Positions 45,251 to 54,521 of a stretch of DNA of 64,000 bases are shown in pieces. Made by a program: the position numbers and the translations under genes. The notes beneath the pieces are model-generated. The model saw nothing but the letters and a program-made list of their open reading frames with translations. It was not told the DNA's origin and made no database searches. Position 1 is the stretch's first letter. Every line of letters begins with the position of its first letter. Source of the DNA: Saliphagus infecundisoli (GTDB lineage Archaea > Halobacteriota > Halobacteria > Halobacteriales > Natrialbaceae); assembly GCF_020177375.1 (NCBI RefSeq), contig NZ_JAIWHV010000006.1, forward strand, positions 98,519 to 162,518, given 5' to 3'.

Positions 45251-46360
45251 GTGACCGAGAAACACGAGTACGGGGAGTATCCCGACAAGACGCTGTACAT
45301 CCCGGGGCCGACCGAGGTCCGCGAGGAAGTCATCGCGGAGATGGCCCAGCCGATGTTCGGCCACCGGATGGACCGGATGACCGACCTCTATACGACCGTC
45401 GTCGAGGACACCAAGGAGTTCCTTGGCACCGACAACGACGTCATCGTCCTCACGGGCTCGGGCACCGAGTTCATGGAGAGTTCGATGCTCAACCTCGTCG
45501 ACGAGTCGGTGCTCGTGACGACGTGTGGCAGCTTCAGCGAACGCCAGGCCAACGTCGCCGAACGCCTCGGCAAGGACGTCGACACCCTCGAGTACGAGTG
45601 GGGCCGGGCGGTCAAACCCGAGGACGTCCGGGAGGCACTCGAGGGAAGCGACGGCGAGTACGACGCCGTCACCTGCGTGATGAACGAGTCCTCGACGGGC
45701 GTCCGAAACCCCATAGAGGAGATCGGTGACGTCGTCGCCGACTACCCGGAGACGTACTTCGTCGTCGACGCCGTCTCCGCGCTGGGCGGCGACTACGTCG
45801 ACATCGATAGCCATGGAATCGACGTCATCTTCACGTCGGTCCAGAAGGCGTTCGCGATGCCACCCGGACTCGCGGTCTGTGTCGTCAGCGACGAGGCATA
45901 CGAGCGCGAGGTCGACAAGGACTCCGCCTCCTGGTACGGCGGCTTCCAGCGCTCGCTCGACTACTACGACCGGAAGGGCCAGACCCATTCGACGCCCGCG
46001 ATTCCGGTCATGCTCGCCTACCGTAAACAGATGAAACACATGCTCGATGAGGGCCACGACGCCCGCGACGAGCGCCACCGCGAGATGGCCGACTACACCC
46101 GCGAATGGGCCCGCGAACACTTCGAGATGTTTCCCGAGGAGGGGTACGAATCGCGGACGGTGAGCTGTATCGAGAACACCCGGGGCATCGACGTCGCCGC
46201 CACCATCGAGGCGGTCAGCGAAGAGTACGACATGGTCTTTGCGAACGGCTACGGCTCCGATCTCGGCGAGGAGACGTTCCGGATCGGCCACATGGGCGAA
46301 CACGACGTCGAGAGCGTCCGGGCGCTGACCGACGCCATCGAGGACGTCGCCGACCTCTAG
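45251..46360 (+). CDS. Class V pyridoxal-phosphate aminotransferase
   Basis: A 369-residue alanine-glyoxylate/serine-pyruvate aminotransferase-like enzyme. LYIPGPTEVREEV at the start and VFTSVQKAFAMPPGL (schematically VQKAF), with the Lys that binds PLP, are typical, together with VVDAVSALGGDYVDID with the PLP-contacting Asp. The start is a GTG (VTEKHEYG). Exact amino donor and acceptor are unknown. It lies 70 bases after the hydrolase gene. Confidence 0.92.
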   Translation: MTEKHEYGEYPDKTLYIPGPTEVREEVIAEMAQPMFGHRMDRMTDLYTTVVEDTKEFLGTDNDVIVLTGSGTEFMESSMLNLVDESVLVTTCGSFSERQANVAERLGKDVDTLEYEWGRAVKPEDVREALEGSDGEYDAVTCVMNESSTGVRNPIEEIGDVVADYPETYFVVDAVSALGGDYVDIDSHGIDVIFTSVQKAFAMPPGLAVCVVSDEAYEREVDKDSASWYGGFQRSLDYYDRKGQTHSTPAIPVMLAYRKQMKHMLDEGHDARDERHREMADYTREWAREHFEMFPEEGYESRTVSCIENTRGIDVAATIEAVSEEYDMVFANGYGSDLGEETFRIGHMGEHDVESVRALTDAIEDVADL

Positions 46361-46575
46361 CCGGCGCTGGACCTCCCGACGACCGCCACGATCGTTCTGT
46401 ACATAACCATAATCATACCGTAATGAGATGACCGTGTACCATGCTAGAAGCTACGTGGCGCAAGACGCGTCGATAAGGAGATATTGCTATATAAGGTGTG
46501 GTAACACCCATCTATTCCTACCAGAAATATGAAACACTATATACGCTGGAGGCGTATTTCGATCCGAAACCCACC

Positions 46576-46857
46576 ATGACGCCACATCCGTACCAACGCC
46601 GGCCGGACGTCCCACGAGACCAGCACACGACGACCGCCTCGATCCGCGGGAGCCTCCTGTTCGCCCTCGTGGTGATGGGACTGTTCGTCGCGATCAGCTA
46701 CCCCGTCTACGCCGTCGCCGTCGTCGGAACGGTCGCCGCCGCCGCGGCGCTGTTCCGTCTCGGGGCGCCACGACTCGCCCGGCGGCTCCACGGCCGGATG
46801 ACCGAACTGGCGGTCCCCGGCATCGGCACCGTTCAGATCCGGGTCAACGGCCGATAA
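46576..46857 (+). CDS. Small membrane protein
   Basis: A 93-residue protein with a polar N-terminus and one or two hydrophobic segments (GSLLFALVVMGLFVAISYPVYA and following VVGTVAAAAALF), then a basic stretch (RRLHGRMTEL). An ACTATATAC box lies about 35 bases before the ATG in an AT-rich spacer. Function unknown. Confidence 0.6.
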   Translation: MTPHPYQRRPDVPRDQHTTTASIRGSLLFALVVMGLFVAISYPVYAVAVVGTVAAAAALFRLGAPRLARRLHGRMTELAVPGIGTVQIRVNGR

Positions 46858-47864
46858 GAACGTTCTACTGTCGTCTGGATAGACCCCAACGGTTCGAAGA
46901 ACCCAAGCGATGCCGTTCCCCGCAAACGAGCGAGCCGACGAGCGACCACCGGGAGTGGAGTGCGTTTGGTCCAGCTTTTGCCGAGGGCTGGCGAGAGTAG
47001 TCCGCGCAACGTTTGAATACGTTGACGCTGAGACCAGGATCGACGGGAGGAGGAGACGCAGTTTGCAGACCGGGGACGTTCAAAGGTTATGCCAATCACT
47101 CAAGCCAGCCGGTGGTTCGAAAGGCGCTTCGCGACTTTCGTCATACTGCAAGACGTTCGGTCTTGCATAGATCACAAACGCGAAACGTTTGTTGACGCCC
47201 TCCACACGACTGAAGTCGTGGAATTCCTCGTCCGTACGCTCGGGGTCGGTCACTGCAACCGACCTCCGACGGAGGCAACTTCCCGTCCGACCGTTGGACG
47301 GTCTCGGTTCGTATGCTCCACGTCGGGGCGGAGAACGCATGGGAACGCCGACCGCGACAGTCCGTCGCGGTCGCCCCGCTTGTGGCACACAGGCCGCGCC
47401 ATCGGCCGTACTTGCGGCGAACCGGATCGACGCAAGCCCCACGCGGGAAGGGGTGCTGTAGTTGGTGACGGAGAAGCCCAAGCCAGCCCCAGATTTCCCG
47501 GTTGAGTTACGCCAACAAACGACCCCAACGGGCCTAAACCGTGCGGTTGTGGCCGATTCGTCCGCTCGGACCCACCCGTGGAGTGGTCACTGCAACACCT
47601 GAATATCCAGAAGGAACGTGGCGATCTAGTTCTCAGCGACGCTCGGAGGCTTGTTTAATCGGGAAATCCACTTGTGGTGAGAAGCGCTTTGAGCTGGAGC
47701 CTGTGATGCGTATTCATCCATTGCGCTAATCACTCAACGGGTGGGGTTCCGCTCGATTAAGGCTCACAACGAAGTCCCTGAACGAGCGCCGAAGCGACGA
47801 TCAAGGAGGCCAGTGCCCGACCGCGTGCCTTCTCTCGCAACCCGAAAAATTTCCGGACCCCTGT
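46858..47864. other. Gene-free 1-kb region with several perfect hairpins
   Basis: No supported gene. Four short perfect hairpins lie in a row: CACGAC-TGAA-GTCGTG (47205-47220), CCTCC-GAC-GGAGG (47263-47275), CCGTCC/GGACGG (47283-47301) and a nine-base stem GACCGCGAC/GTCGCGGTC with a five-base loop (47350-47372). The first resembles the end hairpins of IS200/IS605-type elements in haloarchaea. Both strands have open frames but none has a family signature. Confidence 0.55.
47196..47520 (-). mobile_element. Possible decayed IS200/IS605 (TnpB-type) element
   Basis: On the minus strand the hairpin GTCGTG..., flanked by GAGGAATTCC and GGAGGGCGTC, resembles the right end of IS1341/TnpB-type elements (an end hairpin next to a GA-rich stretch). 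The open frame leading into it on the minus strand has RVGLASIRFAASTADGAA, which vaguely resembles TnpB C-terminal sequences but lacks the zinc finger. No transposase core is recognised, so this is tentative. Confidence 0.3.
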
Positions 47865-47879
47865 GTGGAATCGGCCAGC

Positions 47880-48512
47880 ATGGCGCTCCTCTGGGCGAAG
47901 GTGAAGCAGTGGCTGATCAACGGCGTCGTGGTCACGATCCCGCTCGTGATCACCCTGATCGTTCTCAGCGTCGTCGTGAACTTCCTGCTCCGGGCACTCT
48001 CCCCGGTGGTAGCCGCGATCGGATACGCGTGGTCCAACGAACCGTCGACCGCCGTCCTCCAGCTCGTGACGATACTCGCGCTGGTCGGACTCATCCTCGT
48101 GATCGGGTTCATCGCCGATCAGACCCCAGGGGGGCGGGTCTCCGGGGCGGTCCACGAGACAATGGAGACGATCCCGGGTGTGAGCGCGATCTACGGGAGT
48201 GTCCGGCAGGCCAGCGAGATCTTTCTCGACGACGATACCGACCAGTTCCAGGACGTGAAACTCGTCGAGTTCCCGAACGAGAACTCCCACATGTTGGGAT
48301 TTCTGACCGGCGATACCGCTGACGAAATCGAACACAGCCTCGGTGCAGAGATGGTCACGATCATGGTTCCCCTCGGCCCGAACCCGACGACGAACGGCTT
48401 CGTCATGCACGTCCCGACCGAGCACGTAACCGACGTCGAGATGAACGTCGAGGAAGCGATCACGGCAATCGCAACCCTCGGTATCGCTACCGAAACCGGC
48501 GGCACGACGTGA
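47880..48512 (+). CDS. DUF502 membrane protein
   Basis: A 210-residue protein of the DUF502 family. Two hydrophobic segments (VVVTIPLVITLIVLSVVVNFLL and VTILALVGLILVIGFIAD) are followed by a soluble domain with IPGVSAIYGSVRQASEIF and LVEFPNENSHMLGFLTGDT, the family hallmark. A GTG five codons upstream (47865) could be the start. An AAAAATTTC TATA-like element lies near 47845. Function unknown. Confidence 0.85.
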   Translation: MALLWAKVKQWLINGVVVTIPLVITLIVLSVVVNFLLRALSPVVAAIGYAWSNEPSTAVLQLVTILALVGLILVIGFIADQTPGGRVSGAVHETMETIPGVSAIYGSVRQASEIFLDDDTDQFQDVKLVEFPNENSHMLGFLTGDTADEIEHSLGAEMVTIMVPLGPNPTTNGFVMHVPTEHVTDVEMNVEEAITAIATLGIATETGGTT

Positions 48513-48759
48513 TCATCGGCCCTCTCAAACGAACTCCCGATGACTACCTCCTCCCGCCGATCCCGTCCTCAGTGAGATTCGTTCGAACGTTGCACAGACA
48601 ACTCCGGCCACGGGACGATCCTATCGGACCCAACGGGAAGACGGCTCCAGCTACCCCAGAAGGCAGTGGTCACCCCCCAGAACAACGCATCCGGGACCGT
48701 CAGCGTCCGCGATACATGTTACCTCGCTAGTATATATCCGCTGGGCGCGTACTCAGTGT

Positions 48760-49488
48760 ATGGCCTTTGCGATCCTCAACACGATGTCCGAGGGGTTCGA
48801 GCGAACCGTTCAGCGAAACGGGCTCGTCCTCGTTGCCGTCCTCGCCGTCCTCACCGTCATGAATACCCTCCTCGCCTCGACTGCGATGGAACCGGCGGGC
48901 ACGGCCGACCCAACCGTCGGCGTCCTCGGCTTTGTGATGGGCCTTCTGTCGTTCGTCGTTGCGATCGCGTCAGTGGTCACCATGATCGTGGCCCTTCGAG
49001 TGTTCGCCTCCGGCGAAACCGAACATATCCCACGGGCGTTCGTCCGCCGGACCATCGGTCTGGCGACGCTGAACGTGATCGTCGGCGGGGTCGTGTTCGC
49101 CGTCATCGTCACTCTTGGAGGCGTGTTGCTGGTGATACCGGGACTGTTCCTGCTGGTCAGTCTCTACTACTGGAGCGTTTTCGTTGCCGTCGAGGATCAG
49201 AACTTCGTTCGTGCGTTCCGGAGCAGTTGGAGCCTCACTCGCGGCAGTCGACTCCGCCTGTTCGGTCTCGGTGTCGCCGTGGTCGGACTGCTGGTCGTGG
49301 TCACCGCCCTCGTCTCCATTCCCGCCGCGCCGTTCGGGATCGTCGGCGCCATCGTGACCCAGACCGTCGGCGCAGCCCTCACGATGTACGCACTCGCGAC
49401 GACCGTCAGCGCATACGACCAGCTTCGCACGCTCGACCAGCCCGACCGGCCCGACACGCAGCCTGATATGCCCGGAACGCCAGCGTGA
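48760..49488 (+). CDS. Haloarchaeal polytopic membrane protein (DUF7847/4013-like)
   Basis: A 242-residue protein with about six membrane segments and a GLPRGSRL-like loop, here WSLTRGSRLRLFGLG after VEDQNFVRAFRSS. That loop is typical of a broadly distributed haloarchaeal membrane family with no known function. The C-terminus is proline-rich and hydrophilic. TATA element TATATATCC lies about 26 bases before the ATG, a leaderless arrangement. Confidence 0.78.
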   Translation: MAFAILNTMSEGFERTVQRNGLVLVAVLAVLTVMNTLLASTAMEPAGTADPTVGVLGFVMGLLSFVVAIASVVTMIVALRVFASGETEHIPRAFVRRTIGLATLNVIVGGVVFAVIVTLGGVLLVIPGLFLLVSLYYWSVFVAVEDQNFVRAFRSSWSLTRGSRLRLFGLGVAVVGLLVVVTALVSIPAAPFGIVGAIVTQTVGAALTMYALATTVSAYDQLRTLDQPDRPDTQPDMPGTPA

Positions 49489-49662
49489 CGCTTTCTCAGA
49501 GCGTATCTTCCGTTCGAAATCGGGGTCGATGTCGACGCTGCCGAGTGATCTCTGAACGTACGGACAGCGTCACACACGCCGATTGAGTCGAACGGATCGG
49601 TGCCTTATGTCGCACTAGAATAGAACCTGAACGCAGTGGAGGCTCCGTTCGGGTGGATTCCC

Positions 49663-50787
49663 CTAGAACGGTTCAGCGTTGCGGCGAACATCGAGCGCGG
49701 CGGTGAAATCGCCGTTCGAGAGGACCCCGACGAGCGTGCCATCGCGCTCGACGAAGGCGACCGTAGCCGGGCTGCGACGCAGTGCTTGGAGTGCATCAAA
49801 GGCACTCGTCTCGCTGTTGACACGCGGGAGATCGGTTGTCATGATGTCGCCGACGGTCGTCGTGTCGTACTCCGCAGGAGGGACAGAGCGCAGCGAGGGC
49901 GCAGTAATGGCTCCGACGATCGTGCCGGTCTCGTCGGCGACAGCGAGATCCGTCCGGCGAGCGCTGAGCAAGTGGGGGAGGACGGTGTCGACGGTCGCAT
50001 CAACCGGAACCGTCTCCGGCGTGCCCAGAAGGTCCGTCACAGCTACCCCCGAGAGAAGGGCATCGAGAACGATGGTCCGGGATTCGGTTGTCGCTGCCAC
50101 ATAGATGAACACCGCGATCAGGATGAGAACGGGGCTGAACTCGATAACCCCCAGGATGATGAACACGATCGCGAACAGGGTTCCGGCACGGGCGGCCGTC
50201 CGCGTCGCGCTGACGTATGAGTGATTCCGAGCGAGCAAGGCCCGCAACACCCGGCCGCCGTCCAACGGGAACGCCGGCAGCATGTTGAACACCGCCATCA
50301 CGAGATTCATCACGGCGAGAAACCCGACCGCAAAGACAACGATTGTTGCCGACGCAGGGATGACGGAGAGCGCACCGATACAGACGACCCCGACGAGGAG
50401 GCTCGTGATGGGGCCTGCGATGGCGATCCAGAACTCACGATCCCACTGTTTGGGCACCTCGCCAAGATGTGCCAGCCCGCCAAGAAGCCATAGCGTGATC
50501 GACTTGACAGTGATATCATAGCGCATGGCAGCCCACGCATGACCGAGTTCGTGAATCGTGACGCTCACGAACAACCCGACTGCCGCGACAGTTCCGATGA
50601 TCCAGCGATCGGTCGCTCCGAGATCAGTGGCCGAAACGGTTGCCGGCGTCATGCTGTTGATGACGGTCGCATACGCTGCCAGCTGTTCGCCGCTCCCGAT
50701 GAGCCATGCGAGAATCGGTAGGAAAACTATCAACGAGATATTCACTCGAATCGGGATTCCCCACACTCGAAGGACTGTGTAGTTCAT
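49663..50787 (-). CDS. Site-2 metalloprotease with CBS domains
   Basis: A 374-residue intramembrane zinc protease (peptidase M50). HELGHAWAA is the zinc motif, and FPLDGGRVLRALL is the second signature. The C-terminal third has two CBS domains (VTDLLGTPETVPVDATV; VGDIMTTDLPRVNSETSAFD) that could bind adenosine nucleotides and gate activity. It is expected to cleave a membrane-bound regulator or lipoprotein. No anti-sigma-type target is visible nearby. Confidence 0.92.
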   Translation of the reverse strand: MNYTVLRVWGIPIRVNISLIVFLPILAWLIGSGEQLAAYATVINSMTPATVSATDLGATDRWIIGTVAAVGLFVSVTIHELGHAWAAMRYDITVKSITLWLLGGLAHLGEVPKQWDREFWIAIAGPITSLLVGVVCIGALSVIPASATIVVFAVGFLAVMNLVMAVFNMLPAFPLDGGRVLRALLARNHSYVSATRTAARAGTLFAIVFIILGVIEFSPVLILIAVFIYVAATTESRTIVLDALLSGVAVTDLLGTPETVPVDATVDTVLPHLLSARRTDLAVADETGTIVGAITAPSLRSVPPAEYDTTTVGDIMTTDLPRVNSETSAFDALQALRRSPATVAFVERDGTLVGVLSNGDFTAALDVRRNAEPF

Positions 50788-50915
50788 ACTCTTAGGACTG
50801 TGACCGGACTGTTAGGTGTTGTCGACTAGCTGGGAGGCGAACCCTCTAGTAGGCTACAGGGTAGAGCACACGGACTTATCAATTCGACGAACGGCTACAA
50901 ACGGGTAAGCGCGCG

Positions 50916-51497
50916 TCAGGACGAGGAAGGGAGCGGTTCCATCGCTGGTGACAACGTTTCACTTTCCCACTGCTTCACGCTGTTCGCGTACTCTAAACAC
51001 AGTTCCGAGAGCGGCACGGAAGGACATCGGTCGGTTTCAACGTAGGCATCGTAGGACTTGTCTGCGTAGTGTTCTTTGACCGGGTCAGGAAGTCGGGCGA
51101 GGTTGAAATGGAATCGCCCGTGTTTGGTGTCGATGTTCGGAACGATGATCACTGTGTTCGTTATGTCGGAATCGACATCGGCGAGGGTACTCCGGATCTC
51201 GATCGACGAACGCCGGTGAGTAGTGAAAAACTCCTGGAGGTGGTCGTGGGCGTCGATCCCGGTGACGTCGCTCAAGTTGTCGCGACTCTGGGTCCGGATG
51301 ACGTCCACCGCGAGGTTGATCGTTCCGAGATAGCCGTTCAACGAAAGGGTGACCCCTTCCGTATCGATCGGATCCTGCGTGGTCAACGTGTCCGCATCGA
51401 TGTCACCGATTTCGTTGATCCGGTTTGCGAAATCCCTGGCCCGTCCGATATTGTACGCGACCAATCCCTGTAATTCGTCGTCCATGGTTCTTGGCAT
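50916..51497 (-). CDS. Hypothetical protein
   Basis: A 193-residue soluble protein with no recognised family. It begins with a helical N-terminus (DDELQGLVAYNIGRARDFANRINEIG), then mixed segments. The ATG at MPRTMDD is chosen because an AT-rich TATA element (TTATTTATAT, minus strand) lies about 28 bases upstream, giving a leaderless start. A second ATG four codons in is possible. Confidence 0.6.
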   Translation of the reverse strand: MPRTMDDELQGLVAYNIGRARDFANRINEIGDIDADTLTTQDPIDTEGVTLSLNGYLGTINLAVDVIRTQSRDNLSDVTGIDAHDHLQEFFTTHRRSSIEIRSTLADVDSDITNTVIIVPNIDTKHGRFHFNLARLPDPVKEHYADKSYDAYVETDRCPSVPLSELCLEYANSVKQWESETLSPAMEPLPSSS

Positions 51498-51598
51498 GGA
51501 AAAGCGTACACTGTGGGCGAATATAAATAATTCTGACGAAATAATTAAGCGTTGCTTATTGACATTGGTGACGGCCACTGTCCCATCCAGGAGGTTGC

Positions 51599-52645
51599 TC
51601 AGCGGATGTAGTGTGAGGGATCCTCGGCTCCGTACAGCACGTCGAGGACACAAACGTCTCCCTCGACCCACGTCGGCGTCCAGTCCTGGACGATTACCTC
51701 CAGCCCTCGGGTCTCGAACGGGGCTTCGTCCAAATAGGCCGCGTAGCCGACGCCGCCGGAGAGAAACCTATCTCCTCCGAGGTGCTCGGTCAGCCGGGCC
51801 AGATATTCGGACGGGTTGTCGGCCCGTTCGACGGGCAGCTCGCTGGACCGGACGATCGTCGTACTGATTTCGAGCCGCCGGAACAGTTCCTCGAGCAACG
51901 GGATCGTGAGGTCGACCAGTTTCACGTCACCCATCCACTCTACGGGATCGAGAGCAAGCTCCCACCGCTTTGCCATTGGGAGTTTGTCAATTTCCTTGGA
52001 GCCATCGAAGGCCCGTGAGATGTCCAAGAGCACCCTGTCACGACGGGTTTGGAATATTTGGGATGTGTTCTCGGCGCACTCGAGTTTAGCCGTGAGGGCT
52101 TCAGCAGCCGCGGTCAGCTCGTCGATCGCCGCAGTCGGATCCACCCGTTTCTGTCGACCGATCTCGGCAGCAAGACGATATTTCGCCTGCTGGAGTGCTC
52201 GCAGCTTTGTTCGTTGAGTACGCCACTTCTCGTCCAGCCGTATCCACTCATCGAGTCGAGTTCCGAATCCCGCCGTATCGAACCGATCGGGAGTCTCACG
52301 GAGGGTCTCGGGATCGACGACGGGCGGACAGAGGCGTTCGTAGAACGGCGTCAGTTCCCTCACATCCTCGCCATACTGCTCGACGAGAGCTCTGATATGG
52401 CGTGCAGGCCACGGGGTCGCCATGTCGATTCGCGCATCGGTGATCGTGGTGTCGATCCCAGTGTTTCGGACCGGGATCGTCAACCAGTCTCGGCTATCGC
52501 CGCGGATGAAGACGCGGTGTTGGAGCGATCCCCGGGAAAACTGAACGTCGTCGTAGAGAAAAAAGACGTCTGCCTGTTGCACCCGGGCGAAGTAATGCAA
52601 CGGCGGATAGTACTGCGGTTGATGCCCCGAGACGATCCTCCCCAT
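51599..52645 (-). CDS. WbqC-like protein with a central helical insert
   Basis: A 348-residue protein of the WbqC family, found in O-antigen and surface-glycan loci. The N-terminal HQPQYYPPLHYFARVQQADV and YDDVQFSRGSLQHR are characteristic, and the C-terminal TEHLGGDRFLSGGVGYAAYLD fits the family. Typical members are about 230 residues. Here a segment of about 80 residues (about 135-215, KWRTQRTKLRALQQAKYRLA and following) is inserted and looks coiled-coil. Its job may be to modify an amino sugar; the family's chemistry is not established. Confidence 0.8.
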   Translation of the reverse strand: MGRIVSGHQPQYYPPLHYFARVQQADVFFLYDDVQFSRGSLQHRVFIRGDSRDWLTIPVRNTGIDTTITDARIDMATPWPARHIRALVEQYGEDVRELTPFYERLCPPVVDPETLRETPDRFDTAGFGTRLDEWIRLDEKWRTQRTKLRALQQAKYRLAAEIGRQKRVDPTAAIDELTAAAEALTAKLECAENTSQIFQTRRDRVLLDISRAFDGSKEIDKLPMAKRWELALDPVEWMGDVKLVDLTIPLLEELFRRLEISTTIVRSSELPVERADNPSEYLARLTEHLGGDRFLSGGVGYAAYLDEAPFETRGLEVIVQDWTPTWVEGDVCVLDVLYGAEDPSHYIR

Positions 52646-52990
52646 ATGTCTGTCACTGAGGGACGGATGAACTTCACTATGGATTACGTAAACCGGGGCG
52701 CTAAGGCCTCTTCCTCAGCGAGCACGGAATGCACGAGCAGAGGAGACGGCCTCGCAGTCGATTGCTGCAAAGCGCGTTCGCCAGACGGTAGGATCTAGCG
52801 CAACCTTTTGACGTTCAATCTCAGTAAGTAGGGGATTTTCGGGTCAGTGCTGAAGGGTGTTTCGCGTAGTATCGGTAGGAACGGGTGGAGCCGAACGACC
52901 AAAACACCTCTGGAGACCGGGGCCGCTGTGCCGTCGGTATACGCCCTATCGTGGAACGGGAAAGCCCAGGAAATTACTTGAGGGAGACCA
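52646..52990. other. Spacer between the WbqC-like and PIG-L genes
   Basis: 345 bases without a supported gene. A TTTACGTAAT box on the minus strand around 52682 lies about 40 bases upstream of the WbqC-like gene. The remainder is moderately GC-rich with no clear signal. Confidence 0.5.
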
Positions 52991-53674
52991 TCACCGACGG
53001 CGCTGGAGGAGCAATTCGAACGGTTCGGCTGCGGACAATCCACTTTTGTCCCCCCACAGTCTCGCGTTGTCCCGGACGCTCGCCTCGTTGCGAGGATGGG
53101 GGCGGTCGCGGCTCTCGCTGCGGTAAACCTCGAACGCCTGCATCTTCTGTGCGAGGTGATCATCAATGTCGACGAACACCGTCGGCTGGAACGCAGTGTC
53201 GGCCGTCGGCATCGCCCACTCGGTGGCTGACGGGGTTTCGAACGAGAGGAGCCGGTCGACGGTTGAGTCCTCGTCCGGCCGCGTGGCCGTTCGAACGGCC
53301 CGAGCGATGAGTTCGTGGTCGATATTGAGGTCGCCGTAGTGGTGCGTATAGATTGTATCTGGACGAAACGCCTCGATTTTCGTTTCGATGTCACGGACGA
53401 TCTCGATGAGTGCTACGTCGTCGAGCTGGTTTCCCCAGTAGTCGTGAATCTCAATCCCCGAGACCCCGAGGACGTCCGCTGCATCCCGCGCCTCTCGGCG
53501 CCGTTCGTCCCGCCGATCTTGAACGTCCGGTGTGACCGTCGTGTGACGGGCCATTTCGCCGTCACTCAACAACATGACCTCCACCGCGTCCCCCTCCGAA
53601 GCGTGTTTCGCGAGCGTCCCCCCGACACCGAGTACTTCGTCATCGGGATGGGCGGCGATACAGAGCACTTTCAT
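52991..53674 (-). CDS. PIG-L family deacetylase
   Basis: Zinc-dependent N-acetylglucosamine deacetylase-type enzyme. AHPDDE at residues 8-13 and THHYGDLNIDHE supply the metal ligands. Length is 227 residues and the N-terminus at MKVLCIAA is family-typical. It could deacetylate an acetamido sugar before or after it enters a surface glycan. It lies in the same direction as, and 345 bases upstream of, the WbqC-like gene. Confidence 0.93.
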   Translation of the reverse strand: MKVLCIAAHPDDEVLGVGGTLAKHASEGDAVEVMLLSDGEMARHTTVTPDVQDRRDERRREARDAADVLGVSGIEIHDYWGNQLDDVALIEIVRDIETKIEAFRPDTIYTHHYGDLNIDHELIARAVRTATRPDEDSTVDRLLSFETPSATEWAMPTADTAFQPTVFVDIDDHLAQKMQAFEVYRSESRDRPHPRNEASVRDNARLWGDKSGLSAAEPFELLLQRRR

Positions 53675-53710
53675 GCCAGTCAAACTGAAGCCATCCCCTA
53701 AGTGACTTTC

Positions 53711-54186
53711 TCCCACCCGACCCGCTCACAGCTGACGCTGTTCGCTCTGTGAGGGTGGGGCTTCCTGTGGTCAGGACGTTGTCAGACTTTATCTGACTGT
53801 GTGACATCCTCCTCGACGTTCACGCCGGGGCTTTCCACGAGGCCGATCTCGATGAGTTAGGTGTTTGCAGGTTCGCACACCGACGAAGTGCTGGCACTGC
53901 CACAGAGCCGTTACTCCTCTCCCTGAGCCGCAGTCGGTTCGTTCGGTTCGGTTTCGACCGAACGCGGTTCCACTCGGAGTTTCGGGAGTCTGAGGTACCT
54001 GATCTGTTAGCGTCGGGTGGACGGAGGTACGCACCTAACACTGCCGGTCCGGCGGTTTACGGACCATGCGGCGATTCACGCCCCTGAGCAAACCGAAGGT
54101 TTGCGATGCCCATCAGAACGCGTGCGTTCTGAGGACGGCCGTGACCGACCGGATTCTCTCGCCTATGAAAGATAGCTGATTCACGG
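53711..54186 (-). mobile_element. Relic or non-autonomous derivative of an IS200/IS605-type element
   Basis: A compound hairpin at 53712-53759 (outer CCCACC/GGTGGG, inner CTCACAG/CTGTGAG) is followed by GTCAGA-CTTTA-TCTGAC (53781-53797). On the minus strand a frame ending near 53785 reads ...LVESPGVNVEEDVTQSDKV, reminiscent of TnpB C-termini. At the other end CAAACC-GAA-GGTTTG (54089-54103) and TCAGAACGC-GT-GCGTTCTGA (54113-54132) form clean hairpins. GATTCACG occurs at both 54073 and 54178. No transposase core remains. Confidence 0.4.
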
Positions 54187-54311
54187 CGTCGAATTACCGA
54201 ATCCAATGTTCATCATTCGCTGATAATTCGTACTGGAAAGAGCCATTGGATAGAACATATCCCATCCCTCTCAGTGAGCCATCTATGACATTTCTTAAAA
54301 TTCAATCCCTA

Positions 54312-54328
54312 ATATTTGTAACAAATAT
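54312..54328. repeat. Inverted repeat upstream of the glycan operon
   Basis: ATATTTG-TAA-CAAATAT, seven-base arms with a three-base spacer, sits in an AT-rich stretch about 195 bases before the first gene of the plus-strand operon. It could be an operator or a promoter element. Confidence 0.4.
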
Positions 54329-54521
54329 CGATCGTATAGGATAGAATGTTTTCCAAGAGCGCCTGAGATAGCCCATTTTAGGCCATACAGGGGATGTAAC
54401 CTCGAACATGGCTGTTTGTCTAACCTTATATCCAATTCATAAATCAAGTCAAAAGGAGTGTCGATACAGTTTTACGCTAGGTCAGTATCATAAGAGATAC
54501 AACTCAAGGGGGTAGTTAGGA

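Larger units (their letters stand above)
53675..54521. other. Gene-free region between the glycan gene groups
   Basis: About 850 bases with no supported gene. The first 500 hold hairpins of a probable IS200/IS605-type relic; the last 330 (54180-54521) are notably AT-rich, with ATATTTG-TAA-CAAATAT (54312-54328) and promoter-like patches before the plus-strand glycan operon. Confidence 0.55.

Noticed and set aside
46910..47195. Short plus-strand ORFs between the small membrane gene and the hairpin row
   Set aside because: No start context, no family signature, and cysteine-poor random composition.
48509..48730. Small ORF starting at a GTG overlapping the DUF502 stop
   Set aside because: Proline- and arginine-rich composition without a hydrophobic or family pattern. 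The overlap alone is not enough.
53789..54041. Two overlapping minus-strand ORFs within the hairpin relic
   Set aside because: They look like decayed element sequence; frames are shifted and no complete domain remains.
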